The notes under the pieces were generated by a model. That model was not told the origin of the DNA. It did not search any database and worked only from the letters and a program-made list of their open reading frames with translations. From Enoplosus armatus (taxonomy: Eukaryota; Chordata; Actinopteri; Centrarchiformes; Enoplosidae): DNA of 64,000 nucleotides. This document shows, piece after piece, positions 13,667 to 26,653 of the stretch (its first letter is position 1; each line of letters opens with the position of its first letter). The DNA lies in NCBI RefSeq assembly GCF_043641665.1, contig NC_092203.1, positions 4,985,067 through 5,049,066 of the forward strand. The letters are read 5' to 3'. A program made the position numbers and the translations under genes.

Positions 13667-15265
13667 CAGAGAGAATACCAACACTGGCAGCAGCATGACG
13701 CGCCTCCAATTAACAAGCAGCCACTGTAAAAAAATAAATAAATAAATATAAAAAAGCAATACAAGACATTTTTCTTATTATGTATTCAGACATAGACTGG
13801 AGAGCTGTGGCAATAGGGACTGAATGTTATTTGAACCCAGCCTGAATCCAGTCGTGGACGCACATTGGCAGTGACGGACTGAGTAGAAGGTACACGAGCT
13901 GTTATCTCACAGCCATAGCCTCTCCTTGTGATGTCACTCGATCACAATCGCGTGCCCGCCGGGTCACGGTGTCATTTCGAGCTCGCGACGATGATGCAAG
14001 AGAATGTCAATGACAGCCCAGGTTCATATGTTGGTCCTCAGCCAGAGGGCTATATGGAAGGTCAGATGTGTGCGCCTGTGATAAGAAAGGTTGAGCTAGA
14101 GCGAGGGTACAGGGCTGAGAGACTGATGAAAGAGAGTGTGAGAGAGGTGCTGCCTGCTCCGCTATCACTGCACAGATCACAGTGATTCAGTCAGGTTTAT
14201 TAGTCATATTGCACAAGGATGTTAGAATATTGTTTGAGGAGGGTGCATGCTGTTTGCTTAAATCCACATGCACAGTTATTAGTGTTGTATTTAAAAATTG
14301 AATAAAGACTGTTATGACTGTTACAGTCACTATACAATAGCTACTGAGGGACCAGTAGCTGTTCAGTAGATGATGTCATGCCACCTCTGAGATGCAAGCC
14401 TCCTCACTGCTCGCCTGGCCAAGGATTTCTTTTTTGCTTATGTAACATCCATTTGAGAGCTTTTCATTATTAAAGACGATCATATCCTTGTTTATGGAAG
14501 TGCTTAAGCCCACTGGTTTGATCATATTTTTTTTTCCAGAGGTATGTTGGAGGCAGCTTTGATGAATAATGCAGAGGGTTTGTGCTGTAGTCGACGCGCA
14601 CATTCCAAAGGATGTTTGAGCGCCGAGCCGAGTGCCAAAAAACGTTGGCTAAAATCATTTCAGGCACCAGCAATCAAACCTTGCAGTGGTTAAAGTCAAA
14701 TGCCAATATTTGGTCAACCCAGTTTGTTTGACTGGAACGCTGGGAGGGAAACATGTTTGTTCAAGTCCAGTTTGGTTGCATTTGCTCAGAGTGGACTATA
14801 GACAAACAGGGACTGTTACAGACTGTATTGTGTTACAGAGGTACACACTATTATAGCAATAATACTTATCGGCACCTAGTAGCTATTGCATCACCATCAC
14901 AGTTAGACAAGCCCTGAAGTGTAATATGGATTTTATACAGTGGTCACTAACACACAAGGGGTGGATAGATTGCAGCAATCAAAGCCTAAACTGTGCTGAG
15001 AGGGATATTGGACCACGAAAACGTCCATTTTGTAAAGGGCTGAATATGATTGGGATCTGTCTACTCCGCTCATTGGGCAACATGTTTTTCCTCCATTAAT
15101 AATGACAAGTCAGTTATCTATTATGATATGAATCTTGTATTTCTTTCCTTGTTGGAAACCTGGACATTTTTTTGTTAAGTACCATCATAACTGATACAAA
15201 TGATGTCATAAACCAAGAAAATAGTTCCAATGAACCAGACTTCTTTAAGTTTTCTATTTTCTGTT

Positions 15266-15278
15266 GGGGGGGGGGGGG
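15266..15278 (+). repeat. Homopolymer of 13 G
   Basis: A perfect G run in otherwise AT-rich sequence. Confidence 0.85.
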
Positions 15279-16644
15279 TCTAGTCACTTCAGTGTAGGGA
15301 AGGCACCTCCCTCTTGGCTTCAACATTGAGCTGTTGTGGTTGCAGCTCGGCCCAGACAATACAGTTCCACCTGTTATTCATTTTTTCCACATGATAAGTA
15401 TTTATTGCAATGAGTTTGCAAAATAAAGCTAATCAATGTATACACCCTCTCGTATATGCACAGTGTGAAATACATGAACCACACATACATACAGCGCGCG
15501 TACTGTATAGCATGTAAAGAGGGAAATTACCACAAGGTTTGGCATCGCAACAGATAAGCCAGGCTTAATGAAAACAATTAGCAGAGCAGACTTTGATGAA
15601 TCACCTTGCTGGTTGAAACTGACTTGTGGTTAGTATAACATTGGCATTAGCAATAGCATGTACTCTGTGCCCCATTTCTAATTTTATATGTGCTACATGT
15701 TGTGTGAATGGATACAAATTAATTATTCTATCAGCTGTTTTCTTCTCTGGTACAGTAATCACTCTGTGTCTTATGTTTCTCTTAATCATGCAAAAAAACA
15801 AGTTTCATTTTTTTGTAAAATTACTTATTAGAGAAAGTAAAAGTAACAGTGAAATCCTTATTAAATATTAACAATAAACACAACAGTTTTTTATAAATAA
15901 AAATGAAAAAGCAGATGAGTTCAATCTTGTTGTTACAAAGTCACAAGTCTCTGACTCTGTAATCTTTTCATTTAGATATTTGGAATATAGCTTATCATGT
16001 TTCAGACTGGTCGTAACACAGACAGTTAGTTTAAAAATGGAGCTCGGCCAAGCTTGTATCTGTAATCAAAGTTTGAGTGTGCGATTACACTGATAAGAAC
16101 TTTACTGAAGCACCGTCCCTCTAAACAATCTCTATTAGAGGGTTATAGGGATCCTCATTATATTGTCTGTGTAATGGGAACTTCCTGCAGCGCAGGGTAA
16201 ATAAAAAAATAGTCCTTACTCCAGATGAGATCTGCAAGATGAGTGATCTGCCAAGCTAAACAAAGATATCATTTGTCCTTGGGAGGCGTGCTGTAGCACT
16301 AAAAAAAAAATCATTTTTTTGAGCTGGAGGAAGCAACTTGTAAAATCTTAATTAAAAGATTTTATCAGACGTGGCTTTGCTTATGGAAAATAGGGAAATA
16401 ATGGACTTAAAAGACAAGTTCTTACAGACGGAGCAGAGAAATAATTCAGTATGCTGGGATAGCTGGAATGAGAGAGGACTTATTTGCCGCAGGGAGAGAA
16501 TTGGCATTTTTAATATCCACAGCAATGAAATCTCAATATAGCAACTGTGAGGCTGCAGAGTGTCATTTGGCATAAGATCCTTCATTTTCTATATTTTCCT
16601 CTGCTGTTTGTCTCTTTTTAGTCCTCATTATGGTGAAAACAAAA

Positions 16645-16673
16645 TGTAATTAACGCAATCATGATTAATTACA
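16645..16673. promoter_or_regulatory. Inverted pair of homeodomain-type TAATTA sites
   Basis: tgtaattaa (16645-16653) and ttaattaca (16665-16673) are exact reverse complements with 11 bases between, including an atcatgatt stretch. TAATTA is the core for many homeodomain factors. Regulatory use is an inference. Confidence 0.3.
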
Positions 16674-18586
16674 GCACACAGCCTTGGTTTACACATCTGC
16701 CTAATTGCAACTTTCTTTCACTTTATTTCAAATGTTCAAGTAAGCAGAACTTGTCACATTAGCTGTGCGTATTCTCTCTCCTCTTCCCTCCTTCTCTGGT
16801 GTGTTCCTGCCCGGGCAGGCGTTGAACATCTATTTTTTGCCATTTTGTTTCTTCAACTTTTTCTCCAACGTTTTTTTAAAGTAAATTCCAGCTAAACAGC
16901 CCTTTGCTCAAACACTCCCACACATGTTACTCCCACCGTCCCCTCATATAGAACTGGAACCATTTTGGAGGATAACATGGGCAAAGCGGAAAGTGTAGCA
17001 CTGCCAAAGGCAACCTGCCAAGTTGATTCCCACAGCGATATATACATAGTAATACCCCTATTGATTGCTCTGAATATATTTATTGAGGGGAACTGGAAAG
17101 CAGGCTGGGGGAAAATGGGGGGATTTATGACGGCCAGCGCTCAAGATTAATTCACTTTTTAATTACAGGGAAGTACATAGGTATTGCCTGTCGAGTAGTT
17201 AAATTTAAAGCTAAGACAAACGGCAAGCAATGCTTGCTGAGAACGCAGTATATAGAAGAAAGTGTATGAATCAATAGTACATTTTTCCTCGACTCTGCCT
17301 CACAGAGACTGCAGGCGTCTGTATAAGGTTCTCCAGCATATTCATGCTCAGCGGAGATTGGAGAGAGATCTGCTTTCTGCGTGTGGTAAACTGTCGAGCT
17401 ATTCTGTACTATTCTGTACACCAGCCTCTTCATACATTTTCATTTCCATTCTGTCTTTTTTGAGTTCCCTTGGTTTTCTGTTGTTTTCATGCTGCAGGAA
17501 TACAATTCCCCTGCAGAGGAAAGAGCTTTCCAGAATGTTAATGTCTTTTGTAGGCAGTGCAAAAGCAGAAACCTGCATGTTAACACAGTTTAGTGCCTCC
17601 GAGCCTGGGACGACCATCTCTTGAGTCTATTTTCACACCAGAGACACTCTAAAGACGAGCAATTAGGGTGTTTAAAGCGCAAGATAGTGACGATGGGGGA
17701 ATCAGGAAAAGGAGTAGGGACATCATGCCAGCATGGTAATAATCACTTTTATCGTTTTGTCACTTTAAGGTAAAAATTGATTTTTCAGTGTGCTGAGTGT
17801 AATTTGGTCTGCAGCACTTACTTTAACTTCCATCACCAGGAACCTATCTATTTCATGTGGAAATGCTGGATTTCATCTGAAGAACATTAATCATCCAGAG
17901 TGTTGTTCCCTTATAGCAGAGTTCAACATCACACCTGCTGCGTTGTCATCATTCATGAAGGCCAGCTGGCATTTAAGCCTCAGCTAAAAGTCACATGTTC
18001 TCACAATTGATGTCTGACGTCGTAAAGGACAGCACTCAACCAGGTGTCATGTAATCGTATCGGATTTATGACCCCTGCAAGGACCCGTGTCGAACTACCA
18101 TCTCTTTTTCAAACTAGGGACACTTAACACAGGCATGTATGGAGGAGGCACATGCATCTGTTGCTATGCAACAATTCAAAGTCATGTGCAACCTCGTGCA
18201 AAAAAAATAAGAAAGATCAAAAAATATATTTCTATTTTATTTTATAGAAATTATACAACATCAGTTTGTGATCCCATAAAGCAAAGTCAACTGAAGACCA
18301 TTGACTGTGTCTGATTTAATATCTATGATATAAACCTTTACTCACCCAACTTTGAAATGATCGCTTGAGATACAAGGCTAGTGACTGGATGACAACCAGC
18401 AAGGAAGCTGTCAGCAAGATGCATGTACACGTTAACCCAGCCCACTCTCTTCCCTCGACCTCCATCACAAAGCATATTCACGCACAAGCAATGACCCAAA
18501 CTGACCGCCAACACTCACACACACTTCGGCTCTTTAAGAAGTGTTAAACAGCATCTTTACATGTCGATGTCCCCCATCAGCTCTAC

Positions 18587-18830
18587 TTCCTCATCTCCAT
18601 TTTTTTTCTTTCCGTCTCTTCTCGGCTCACTCTCCCACTCTATCCGCCGCCAAACCCTTTTCACAAAGCACCCAAGCTTTCTTGCAGCTCCACTTCATTC
18701 CCACCACCATCTCCTTCCTCTCTGACTCATCCTCAACTCCTCCCCTCTGGGATATTTTAGGCTGGGCGGCTTGAAACATATCACCCCCCCCCCCCTCCCT
18801 CCCTCCTCCCCCACCTCCCACCGTCCTTAT
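18587..18830 (+). repeat. Pyrimidine-rich tract with a 12-C run
   Basis: Mostly C and T, including a C run at 18784-18795 and several ccctcc units. The frames here are Gly-rich or Pro/Ser-rich repeats without gene character. Confidence 0.6.
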
Positions 18831-19060
18831 CGTCGAGCGAATAACACATTTCTGAGGCGGGTGGCCCCCGCTGAGGAAACAGGTGAGTAATAAGTGCAGG
18901 CCTCTCTAATTAACAAGCAACTCTTTCTCCGCCGTGCATGACTCGTTGCACATGATCCATGTGTGGAGAGTTTTTGTTCAGCAGTGCAAATGTTTACAGT
19001 GGCTCAAGGTTCAAAAAGTATGCATCCGATTCAAAAAGACATCTCATTAGACTCAGTGTG

Positions 19061-19070
19061 CCATATATGG
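19061..19070. promoter_or_regulatory. Perfect CArG-box consensus
   Basis: CCATATATGG matches CC(A/T)6GG, the binding site of SRF and, in similar form, MADS-box factors. An isolated perfect match is expected now and then by chance. Confidence 0.25.
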
Positions 19071-19554
19071 CCATTGTGAGTAATTACGTGGAGTCGCCTT
19101 CTTTTTCAGAGCTGTTCACTGAAGATTGAAGCCACTCCAGCCATTCCCAATGCCTGCAGTTATATGATTTATGTGATTTCCCCTGAATGTATTGTCCCAT
19201 CCTATGAGCCCTCTAATATTCAATTGTTTTGATGGATCTTCTACAACAACACATTTTTCAATAAGGAAATATAGCCTTATTGTGTTCTGCTCAGGGTTTC
19301 TATATTGGTATTTTTCAACAAGTATCCTCAGAGTGTCGCATTGTCATTTCTTTAGGGTAATTTTTTTTTCCAATAGTATATTTTTCAGCACTTTCAAAGA
19401 TCACCCTTTCAGCTCTGGGAGTCTCCCAGAGCATCTAGCTCATTTTTAACAAGCAGCATCCTCTTTCAGATAAAAGATTTATCTTTTGCACCTCAGAAAT
19501 ATCCATCATAACAAGTGGCTGCAACTCAACAGAGCACACAAAGGTTCAGTTACA

Positions 19555-20340
19555 TTTCGACTACATATTAGAATGGGCGAGACAGAATTGGATCTGCACA
19601 GTATGACATGGTGGTTTCAGCATCTCTGAAACGGCTGGCCTTATGGTGTTTTCAGTCACTACAGTGTGTAGAAGCGGTTAGCAGCAGTCTTACAGGTGAA
19701 TTCAGTGAGTGAGGTCAGAGGTGCTTGGCCAGACGTGCAGATATTAGAAAGTGCAAATATATATAACTGTGGTGTGCAGAGGGACAGCTCAGCACTGAGG
19801 CAGATAGGAACAGGTTCCACGCCTGTCAGCTAAGAAAAAGAAAATGAGGCCACAGTGGGCACAGCATCACTACAACTGGATGATGAGGAGAAGAAAACAT
19901 GGCATTGTATGACACATTTTCTTGCAACATACGTGGATAATAGGGTGGCTTAAAAAGCATGAATCCATGGAAGCATCCTGCCGTGTTTACAGGCCCGTGG
20001 TGGGAATGCGATAGTGTGGGGTGACTGTTCTGGGCCCACGTTAGACACCTCAAAGCCAGCTGAGCATTATTTGAAAGCTGCAGCTTACTCATAATGTTGC
20101 TCACCATGTTCGTGGCCACAGGAAAATGGATACCTCCAGCAGTATAACCTAGCCATGTCACAAAGCACTCATCCGGATGGCTCCAGGAACATGACGGTGG
20201 ATTCAATTTACTCCTCAAAAACCTACACAGTCTACAGATCTAAAGCCAGCCGAGCTTCGGCAGGAGGGGGACCGGGGGGTTTGAGGATGAGGTGGAATCC
20301 AGCAACTTCCAAACTGTTGTTCCAAACCATTTTGTGACTG
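19555..20340 (+). mobile_element. Decayed Tc1/mariner-like DNA transposon, transposase region remnant
   Basis: The order of blocks follows the transposase coding region of a widespread teleost Tc1-like element. It begins with attagaatgggcgag, then catggtggtttcagcatctc, cacgcctgtcagctaagaaa, atgaatccatggaagcatcc, gcgatagtgtggggtgac (the VWG motif region), cagcttactc and acagatctaaagcc. In a working enzyme this region forms the DDE/D catalytic domain. Here the frame is broken many times, and no terminal inverted repeats or TA target sites are visible, so it is an old immobile fragment. The edges are approximate. Confidence 0.6.
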
Positions 20341-20477
20341 TCCATTTCAGAGAGGCTTGGTCAGTGTTGTTGAGAAACTGCTAAATGATAGAGCTTCTGA
20401 AGGAATCTAAATCCAGCTGTCGAATACAGGTTGTCCTTTATAGCTCCTTGTTTTGCTCTCGTAGTAGTTAGACGCCA

Positions 20478-20690
20478 TCTACTTCTTCAGAGAGATCATC
20501 AGAGCCCGCACTCATCCCGACTCTGCTCCCTGTCACCCGCTGCCTTCAGGCAGGTGTTTCAGGGCAACAGCCGCAAGGTCCTCCCGCTAAAATAACAGTT
20601 ATTTTGCCAGAACTATAAAATGCCAGAACTCCCACACAGCAGCATCATTGTGCACATGAACACTGAACTGTTCTGTATATCTGACTGGTC
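20478..20690 (+). mobile_element. Non-LTR retrotransposon (CR1/Rex1-like) 3' fragment
   Basis: The frame from 20480 reads YFFREIIRARTHPDSAPC and then HPLPSGRCFRATAA before a stop at about 20580. This is the C-terminal region after the reverse transcriptase in CR1/Rex1-like fish LINEs. The following bases (ccagaactcccacacagcag, catgaacactgaactgttct) continue like the same family's 3' end. It is 5'-truncated, as is typical for LINE insertions, and has no function of its own. Naming to subfamily is uncertain. Confidence 0.6.
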
Positions 20691-22240
20691 TCCACATTTT
20701 GTTTGCTGAAGGAAAGCTGTACGGGTTCTGTTGTGTGGTAATGAAAGCACTTTTCCTTCAGCTGAGGTCACATTAAGAATTTACAATGGCATTTTTCCAG
20801 TCTATTGACCTGTATGTTTAGCCATGAAAAGAAAAGTGCACAATAAAACCGTGTAAGTACTTGACGACAGCCTCTCAGAAATACAATATACTCCCAAACA
20901 TAGCACAGTGAGTTCAGAATGGAGTAATGTGCAATAACTACACTTAATTCCAGCGATGGACTCAAGTGTTGTTCCCTTATCGTGGTTTCATTGTCATTTA
21001 ACCTCCTTGTGATTATCGAGATGGGCCAGCAGAAACTATATTTGACAAAGTGACTTAGTGAGTTCAGTTTGCTGGTTATCTGGAATCGTGGCCCATTTAT
21101 CCCCTCTGCCCTGAGGAAGCCACTTACTTTTTCAAAAACTTTAACAGTCCCTGACAGCTGCTGACAAATTTCCTCTCCTTGTTCGTGCTCAGGAGCTCCC
21201 CCCAGCTGAAGTCCAGTCTGAAGACAAGTTCGCCAACTTATCCCTCACATTAAAGTCTCGCATTGTCTTTCAGATTCACTTTAATGACATGTCTGCTAAT
21301 ATATTAGTTCTCAGCCGGGCTGGTTTGCACACTTCCTGAAATACTGAAAGGACAAATTCTATTTAAAGGCCATACTTTGTTTGAAGTTGGGCCAGCTGCT
21401 GCCTTCTTTTAAATTCAGTGATGAGTTGATAATGTAATGAAACCATTTGCTAAGCTCATTATATATACATTTTATAAAAGTCATTCTCTTTGATAGTCAA
21501 ATTCAAATCAATTTCCCATTTGCTCAGCTGCACATCTTCCTTCACCATGTTGTGATATTGGACAATATATACAAAAACAAAAGCGCATTTGACAATGTTT
21601 GAACTCTTTTTCAGGCATTATTATCTGAATGAGCCTTATACTCCACCACTTTGGTCCAGACAAAAGTGGAAAACTAATGACATTTCCATTATACCATTAT
21701 TCAATGTACTTTGTGTTTATTGCTAATTAGTCAATGTTAGCCTGCTATAACATGCTAAACTAAAACTGTTCTGTTCGTGTCAAGACTGGATTACCAACTG
21801 GGGGTCAGTAAAAAAGAATCTTGCAAAAACAATTGCCCTTGGCCACTAATAGATGAATCCAACCATCGTGTTGATTAAATGAGTGTATGAATGACAATTA
21901 GCTGAGTGAATGAATTTCACAATGTTACCATGAAATGCCAAAAATATTTTTTATGTCAGTACACATTAGCGTTTTATAGTCATCTTTTCAATGATTGACA
22001 TTTAAGAAAGAAAATCTTCAGGCAGATTTTCACATCAGTCCAGTTGTGATTCCTGATCTGAAGAAACGGAATCAGAAACACAACAGGGGTTGAATTTGTT
22101 ATTTGCAAAATGGCAGGACTCACCAGCAAAAAATATCTTTTTTTTTCTTTCGCATATGTAGAACTAACAAGGGTCGCCTCTCAAGTTGCTCTAAAACTGC
22201 TTTCATTTATTTTCACACTGCATCGCAACGATCTCATGCT

Positions 22241-22296
22241 CACAAACACACCCACACACCCACCCACACACACACGCACACACACACACACACACA
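22241..22296 (+). repeat. CA-rich microsatellite (interrupted)
   Basis: Interrupted (CA)n with ccca and cgca variants, followed about 80 bases later by a pyrimidine-rich stretch. Reading frames of 60-120 codons over this stretch are repeat artefacts. Confidence 0.85.
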
Positions 22297-22629
22297 TTAC
22301 TCCTGTTAATCTATGTCTGCTGAAGTGGTCTTTAATGAGCTGTGAACAGAGGACCACAACCCTCTCCCTCCTTTTTCATCTTCCCTCTCTCTCTCCCTCA
22401 CCCCCGAGAGTGACAGACAGCGTGACAAAGACATACAGCGAGCGACAGACGGATGGGGTGGGGGGAGAGAGAAGGCGACTGTAGAGTTAATGGGAGAGAA
22501 CAAGGCCTTCTTTTTCTCTGTTTCATTACTCCATCCCCCCATCCATCATCATGTGATCACAGCGCCTGTGAGGGACACTTTAAAGATTTTCTCCCCAGCT
22601 GATACCAACATCAGGCTTTTCAATGTTTA

Positions 22630-22651
22630 TGTGTGTGTGTGTGTGTGTGTA
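22630..22651 (+). repeat. (TG)n microsatellite
   Basis: About 11 uninterrupted TG units. Confidence 0.85.
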
Positions 22652-23529
22652 ATGTGCTTACACCGTCTGTATGTTTGTGTGTCGGGAAGCAGGTCAGGCT
22701 GGATGTGTTTCTAGCCCCTCAGCGAAAAAGCCTGCCCACTCCCACTCATAATAACCCACCACAGAATTATGGTTTTGTAGTTGAAGACCAGCCAGCTTCA
22801 CTAATGCATCTCAAATTTGTGTGTCTGCGTGTGAACGTGTGTGTTAGCATGCCTTCCAGCGTGGCGGGATCCCACTGACGAACAGCACATCAGCACCGTG
22901 CCCTTGATTTGGATGAAGGGCAGCATTTCTACCAGAGTTAAACAGCCTTCTCCTACTTCGTTACCTTCAGCTTTAAAATGAGCTTATTTAAAAAAAAAAA
23001 AAACCCCGCCAGAACTGATTACCTTCCCAGTTTGGGATTTCACCTTCAACTGGCTCAGTGCAAATCAAAACCAGAATTCACATTTGAATGAGAGCGAGCA
23101 TCTATGTTCTCGATACCTGTCCAGGCATGACCTTTTTTTTTTTTCTTTCTTTTTTTAAAATCAAAACGCATCCGTCTTCTCAGCTTAAATTGCAAAGTGA
23201 GGTTACCGCAGGGAACGGTAGATTCATCCTGTTCGCTCAGATGAAATTCTGGAGTTAGGAATTGTCACAGGCAAAGGACAAAGACTAAGGCCTCGGTTTC
23301 AAGGTGGTAAAATGGCAGAAACGGCAGATAAGTCAGCAGTAGTGTTTGTTCCCTGTGGTCTTAATGGAAACTGTCATGCCTGGAGAGCCTTTAGAAAGCA
23401 CAAACAGTCCCTATGATATTGTAAAGGTATTATATGAGAAAATTAGTTTCTACAACGGAATGCATGTTACTTATGATTTGCCCACTTTTAGGGATAAAAT
23501 TGGGGCGGTACCCCAATTGCCCCTGAGAT

Positions 23530-24060
23530 TTACCTTCAGACTGTACAGAGATCAGCAGCCAGACACTCACATCAGCCCAGTTTTAGCCTCCTTGCTATGG
23601 TTACCAGTTTCTTTTAGAATCTATTTTAAAATCTTGCCCATGACTCACAAGGCTTTACATGGCCAGAGTACATCAGTGAACTTTTAACTCCTCACTGTCC
23701 AAAAAGGCCTCCGAGATCTGCTGGGTTTAGGCCTGCTAGCGGCTCCAGAGTCCAGGTTAAGGTCAAGGGGTGATGGAGCGTTTGCTGTGCTGGCACCTCA
23801 GCTTTGGAACAGTCTTCCAGTTCGTATTCGATCTGCTGACTCTGTTTCTGCTTTTAAATCCTGTCTTAAGACACACTTTTACAGACTTGCCTTTTTGCCT
23901 AACTATACCCAGACAACACAACACATCTCCTGCTGCTCACACGAGACACCAAAGGCATCATTTTAGGCTTGATAACAATTTTCACCTGTGGAGGAAACAC
24001 GTTTTAATATTGGATTTTTTTTCCTTTTAGATTCTATATGATTTGTACATGTGGAGACTG
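23530..24060 (+). mobile_element. Non-LTR retrotransposon (L2/CR1-like) 3' fragment with frameshifts
   Basis: One frame gives HISPVLASLLWLPVSFR and FKILPMTHKALHG, closing at TAA near 23687. After two small frame changes, a further stretch from 23718 reads LLAAPESRLRSRGDGAFAVL, then APQLWNSLPVRIRSADS and FKSCLKTHFYRLAF, and ends at a TAG near 23965. This is the conserved C-terminal domain of many fish LINE polyproteins. The frameshifts and missing 5' part mark it as a dead, truncated copy. The 3' tail (about 24080-24180) probably belongs to the same insertion. Confidence 0.7.
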
Positions 24061-26596
24061 ATAGCTCCACCTTTTGGGTCTTTTACTGCTGGCTTTATCG
24101 CCACTGCTCCTTCCTCCAGCTCATACTGCTGTGAAGCAAGGGGCCTAAACCTAAACCAAACGCTGGAATTAATCTTGGATCTCTTTCATGTCTCCTTTTT
24201 CTCTGTTCACTTACATATAAAGTATCAGTTGGTTTGGTAAAGGTAAATGTGCTGTGTGTAGTTGTGTGATATTAATTTCTGGGTATTCTGGGTGTAGTTG
24301 CAGCTTTAAAGCTTTCGGGTTATAATCAACCTGTGCTGCTTTTTCCCGATTTTAACATCCTGGCATCCTTGATTGTGTAACTTCAAACACTATCATGCGT
24401 TCCTGCCTCCAGGTGCTACTGGAGGCAGTTGCAACGAGAGCTTCTCCATTATGCATTACACTGGGCCAATGAAATAGCCACCAGTTGAAAAGAAGTGTTT
24501 TAAATGTCCATTTGACATAAAAAAAAAAAAACTGCAGTTGCACATATCCTTGGAGTAGGAGTAGTAGTGGGCAATTTGAATTCTGTTCTCTCTATTTCAT
24601 ATATTTCAGTATCAAAAGGGTTCTTTTTTTATCATTTATGCAAATATATAATGTATAACTTTCAAACTCACTTCAACAGCATAAACAAGGAGCTGTGGCT
24701 CCATGTTTGATGTTTGTATCTCCAGCTGAGCTCTCTTTTCATGTAACTATAAATACATGCAGCCACATCCCTGTCCGTGCACCATTTTCCCTCCTCACAT
24801 TCAGCTTTGTCTTGTGTAAGACAAACCATCAGAGTGGAAAAACTCGTTTTTCTTTTCAAGTCGTAATGAAACAAAATAATGTAAGCATATTTCATCAAGA
24901 AAAAGGTAATTAAGGTAATGAGATTTCTTTGCACAGCACTGAAACGCTAGGCACAGGGAAAGGCATAATTTGCTATTTTTTGCATTTGTAATTAATGAGT
25001 TCACATGAGCATTTTCCCCTGCTCTTTGCATGATCCTTTACCACGTAATGGTTTTGTCTTTAAAATGATTGGCCATCAGAACGATGAAAGCGTCCTTTCA
25101 TTAGCACGATCGAGTGGACACCACTGAAGGAAAGTTGTATCTTTGGCTGAAAATATTGCAGAGGAAAAACTAAAAGCAAAATATCTGCTCACTTTATATG
25201 GTCGCTGTGTTTTTCAATATTTCACTAATAGCGTTTGACATTTTGAGTTGATTTGCTCATCAGACGTGTCTCACATTTATTGTGGTTTCTCTGAGGTGAT
25301 GCTTTTCAAAATGGTTTGTTTTTCTGCAAGGCTACAAGTCTCGCCGTCTTCCACTGATTACATAGTGTCTAAAATAAATGGAGCCAATCAAGTCACTTTT
25401 GCTTCTTCATTGCATGTAGAGACTTAAAGATGTTGTTCAAATGCCTGAAATAGCCTATGTTTAGCTTTACCTGGCAAGAACCTCAAGTGGCTATGCAAAT
25501 TATGTCAGGAGCAAAGGCCGAAGTCGTACATTAAGTTTAATTAAGTTGCCTAAACTTAACCAAACCTTAACCACAGAAGGTGGCAGAACAAAAAAGCCGT
25601 TCAGAGGACTTGTTGTGTAAGTGCAAATGTAAATCTGCATGTAGTCCTTTTTTCTTTGCTGTCCTTGAAAAACCACAATTAAGGCCAAACTAGTTAGAAC
25701 AAAATTGTCGACTTTTTGAATGTATTTAACTGGTGTCATCAAGACAGGATCTCGCCTCCAGAATCCAACTCGGTAGTGGAAAGGTGAATCTCCAGGGTCT
25801 TGCAGTTGCATCATACAACTCTGAGCTGCCATTGTATTGCGGCATCATGGAGGCCAAAAGGAGCTTTGAATGCTCACAAAGAATAACTGAATATGTAAAT
25901 GGAGGCCAGGAAATCTGCAGTTGTTGGGATGAAAACCAGCCAGACAGCAAAACAGTCAGTATCAACATGCATCTGTCGCTAACACAGGAACAGGAGTATG
26001 GAGCAACCGGTTCAATGTGAACCTTCCTCCTTACTGTCGCTCCTCTCACTAAAACTGGGCTCATTTTTCCAGGTTCAGCTCAGCGATCACTGCTCCAGTC
26101 AAACCACAAGTCATTTGTACAGAAAGAAGCCTTATCCCTCCGAGTATTTCCAAGCATTCAGAGATAGAAAACCCTCTCCGATGCCACTTTGAAGACTAGA
26201 ACCAATTAGGGAATCATTATAATGAGGAGCCTCTAAGTGCACGTCTTTTGTTACTCAGCAGCTGTCTAATTGGAGTTGGTGTATTTTCGAAGGGAGTTGG
26301 GACGAAGGCTTTTCTAATGTAACTGTGATACTTTTAAATCAGCAACCTGCTCATTGACAATATATACTCCACTGTTTGTGCAGAATGTTTTGTTTTGCTC
26401 TTGTTTTCAAGTTTTATTCTAATATATACTCTAAGCATTTATGATATTTCAAGGAACTCACATTTTCCTGTCATACTAGATGTACACAGATGAAAATACT
26501 CATCTCCTGCAGCAGTTCTTAACCTTCCCATGCCCACTGCAGCTGTGGATGATTTTTACCTTAGGGTATACTGTAGATTCAGAAATGGTTGATTTG

Positions 26597-26598
<2 letters not shown>
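24061..26598. other. Presumed intron, no gene seen
   Basis: The first roughly 120 bases probably belong to the LINE tail. The rest is unremarkable AT-rich DNA with an A run at about 24520-24531. Confidence 0.5.

Positions 26599-26653
<55 letters not shown>
26599..26653 (+). repeat. Compound (AC)n(AT)n microsatellite upstream of the il1rapl exon
   Basis: About 15 AC units run directly into about 11 AT units, some 330 bases before the exon. Compound AC/AT arrays mutate quickly. The AT part could unwind or form cruciforms. Confidence 0.9.

Larger units (their letters stand above)
10801..19554. other. Presumed intron, no gene seen
   Basis: Apart from the low-complexity tracts, degenerate tandem repeat and motif clusters listed separately, I see no coding or RNA gene. 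Short A/T homopolymers are frequent. Confidence 0.5.
20691..23529. other. Presumed intron between two LINE fragments
   Basis: AT-rich, with the CA and TG microsatellites at 22.24-22.65 kb, an A run at about 22990-23003 and a T-rich patch at about 23132-23156. No gene recognised. Confidence 0.5.

Noticed and set aside
13439..13759. 106-codon reverse-strand hydrophobic frame resembling a membrane protein
   Set aside because: It lies on a degenerate tandem repeat and an AT-rich run; the aromatic/hydrophobic content is a translation of repeat words.
24520..24531. A-run as a possible retroposon tail
   Set aside because: No element body or flanking duplication could be identified.
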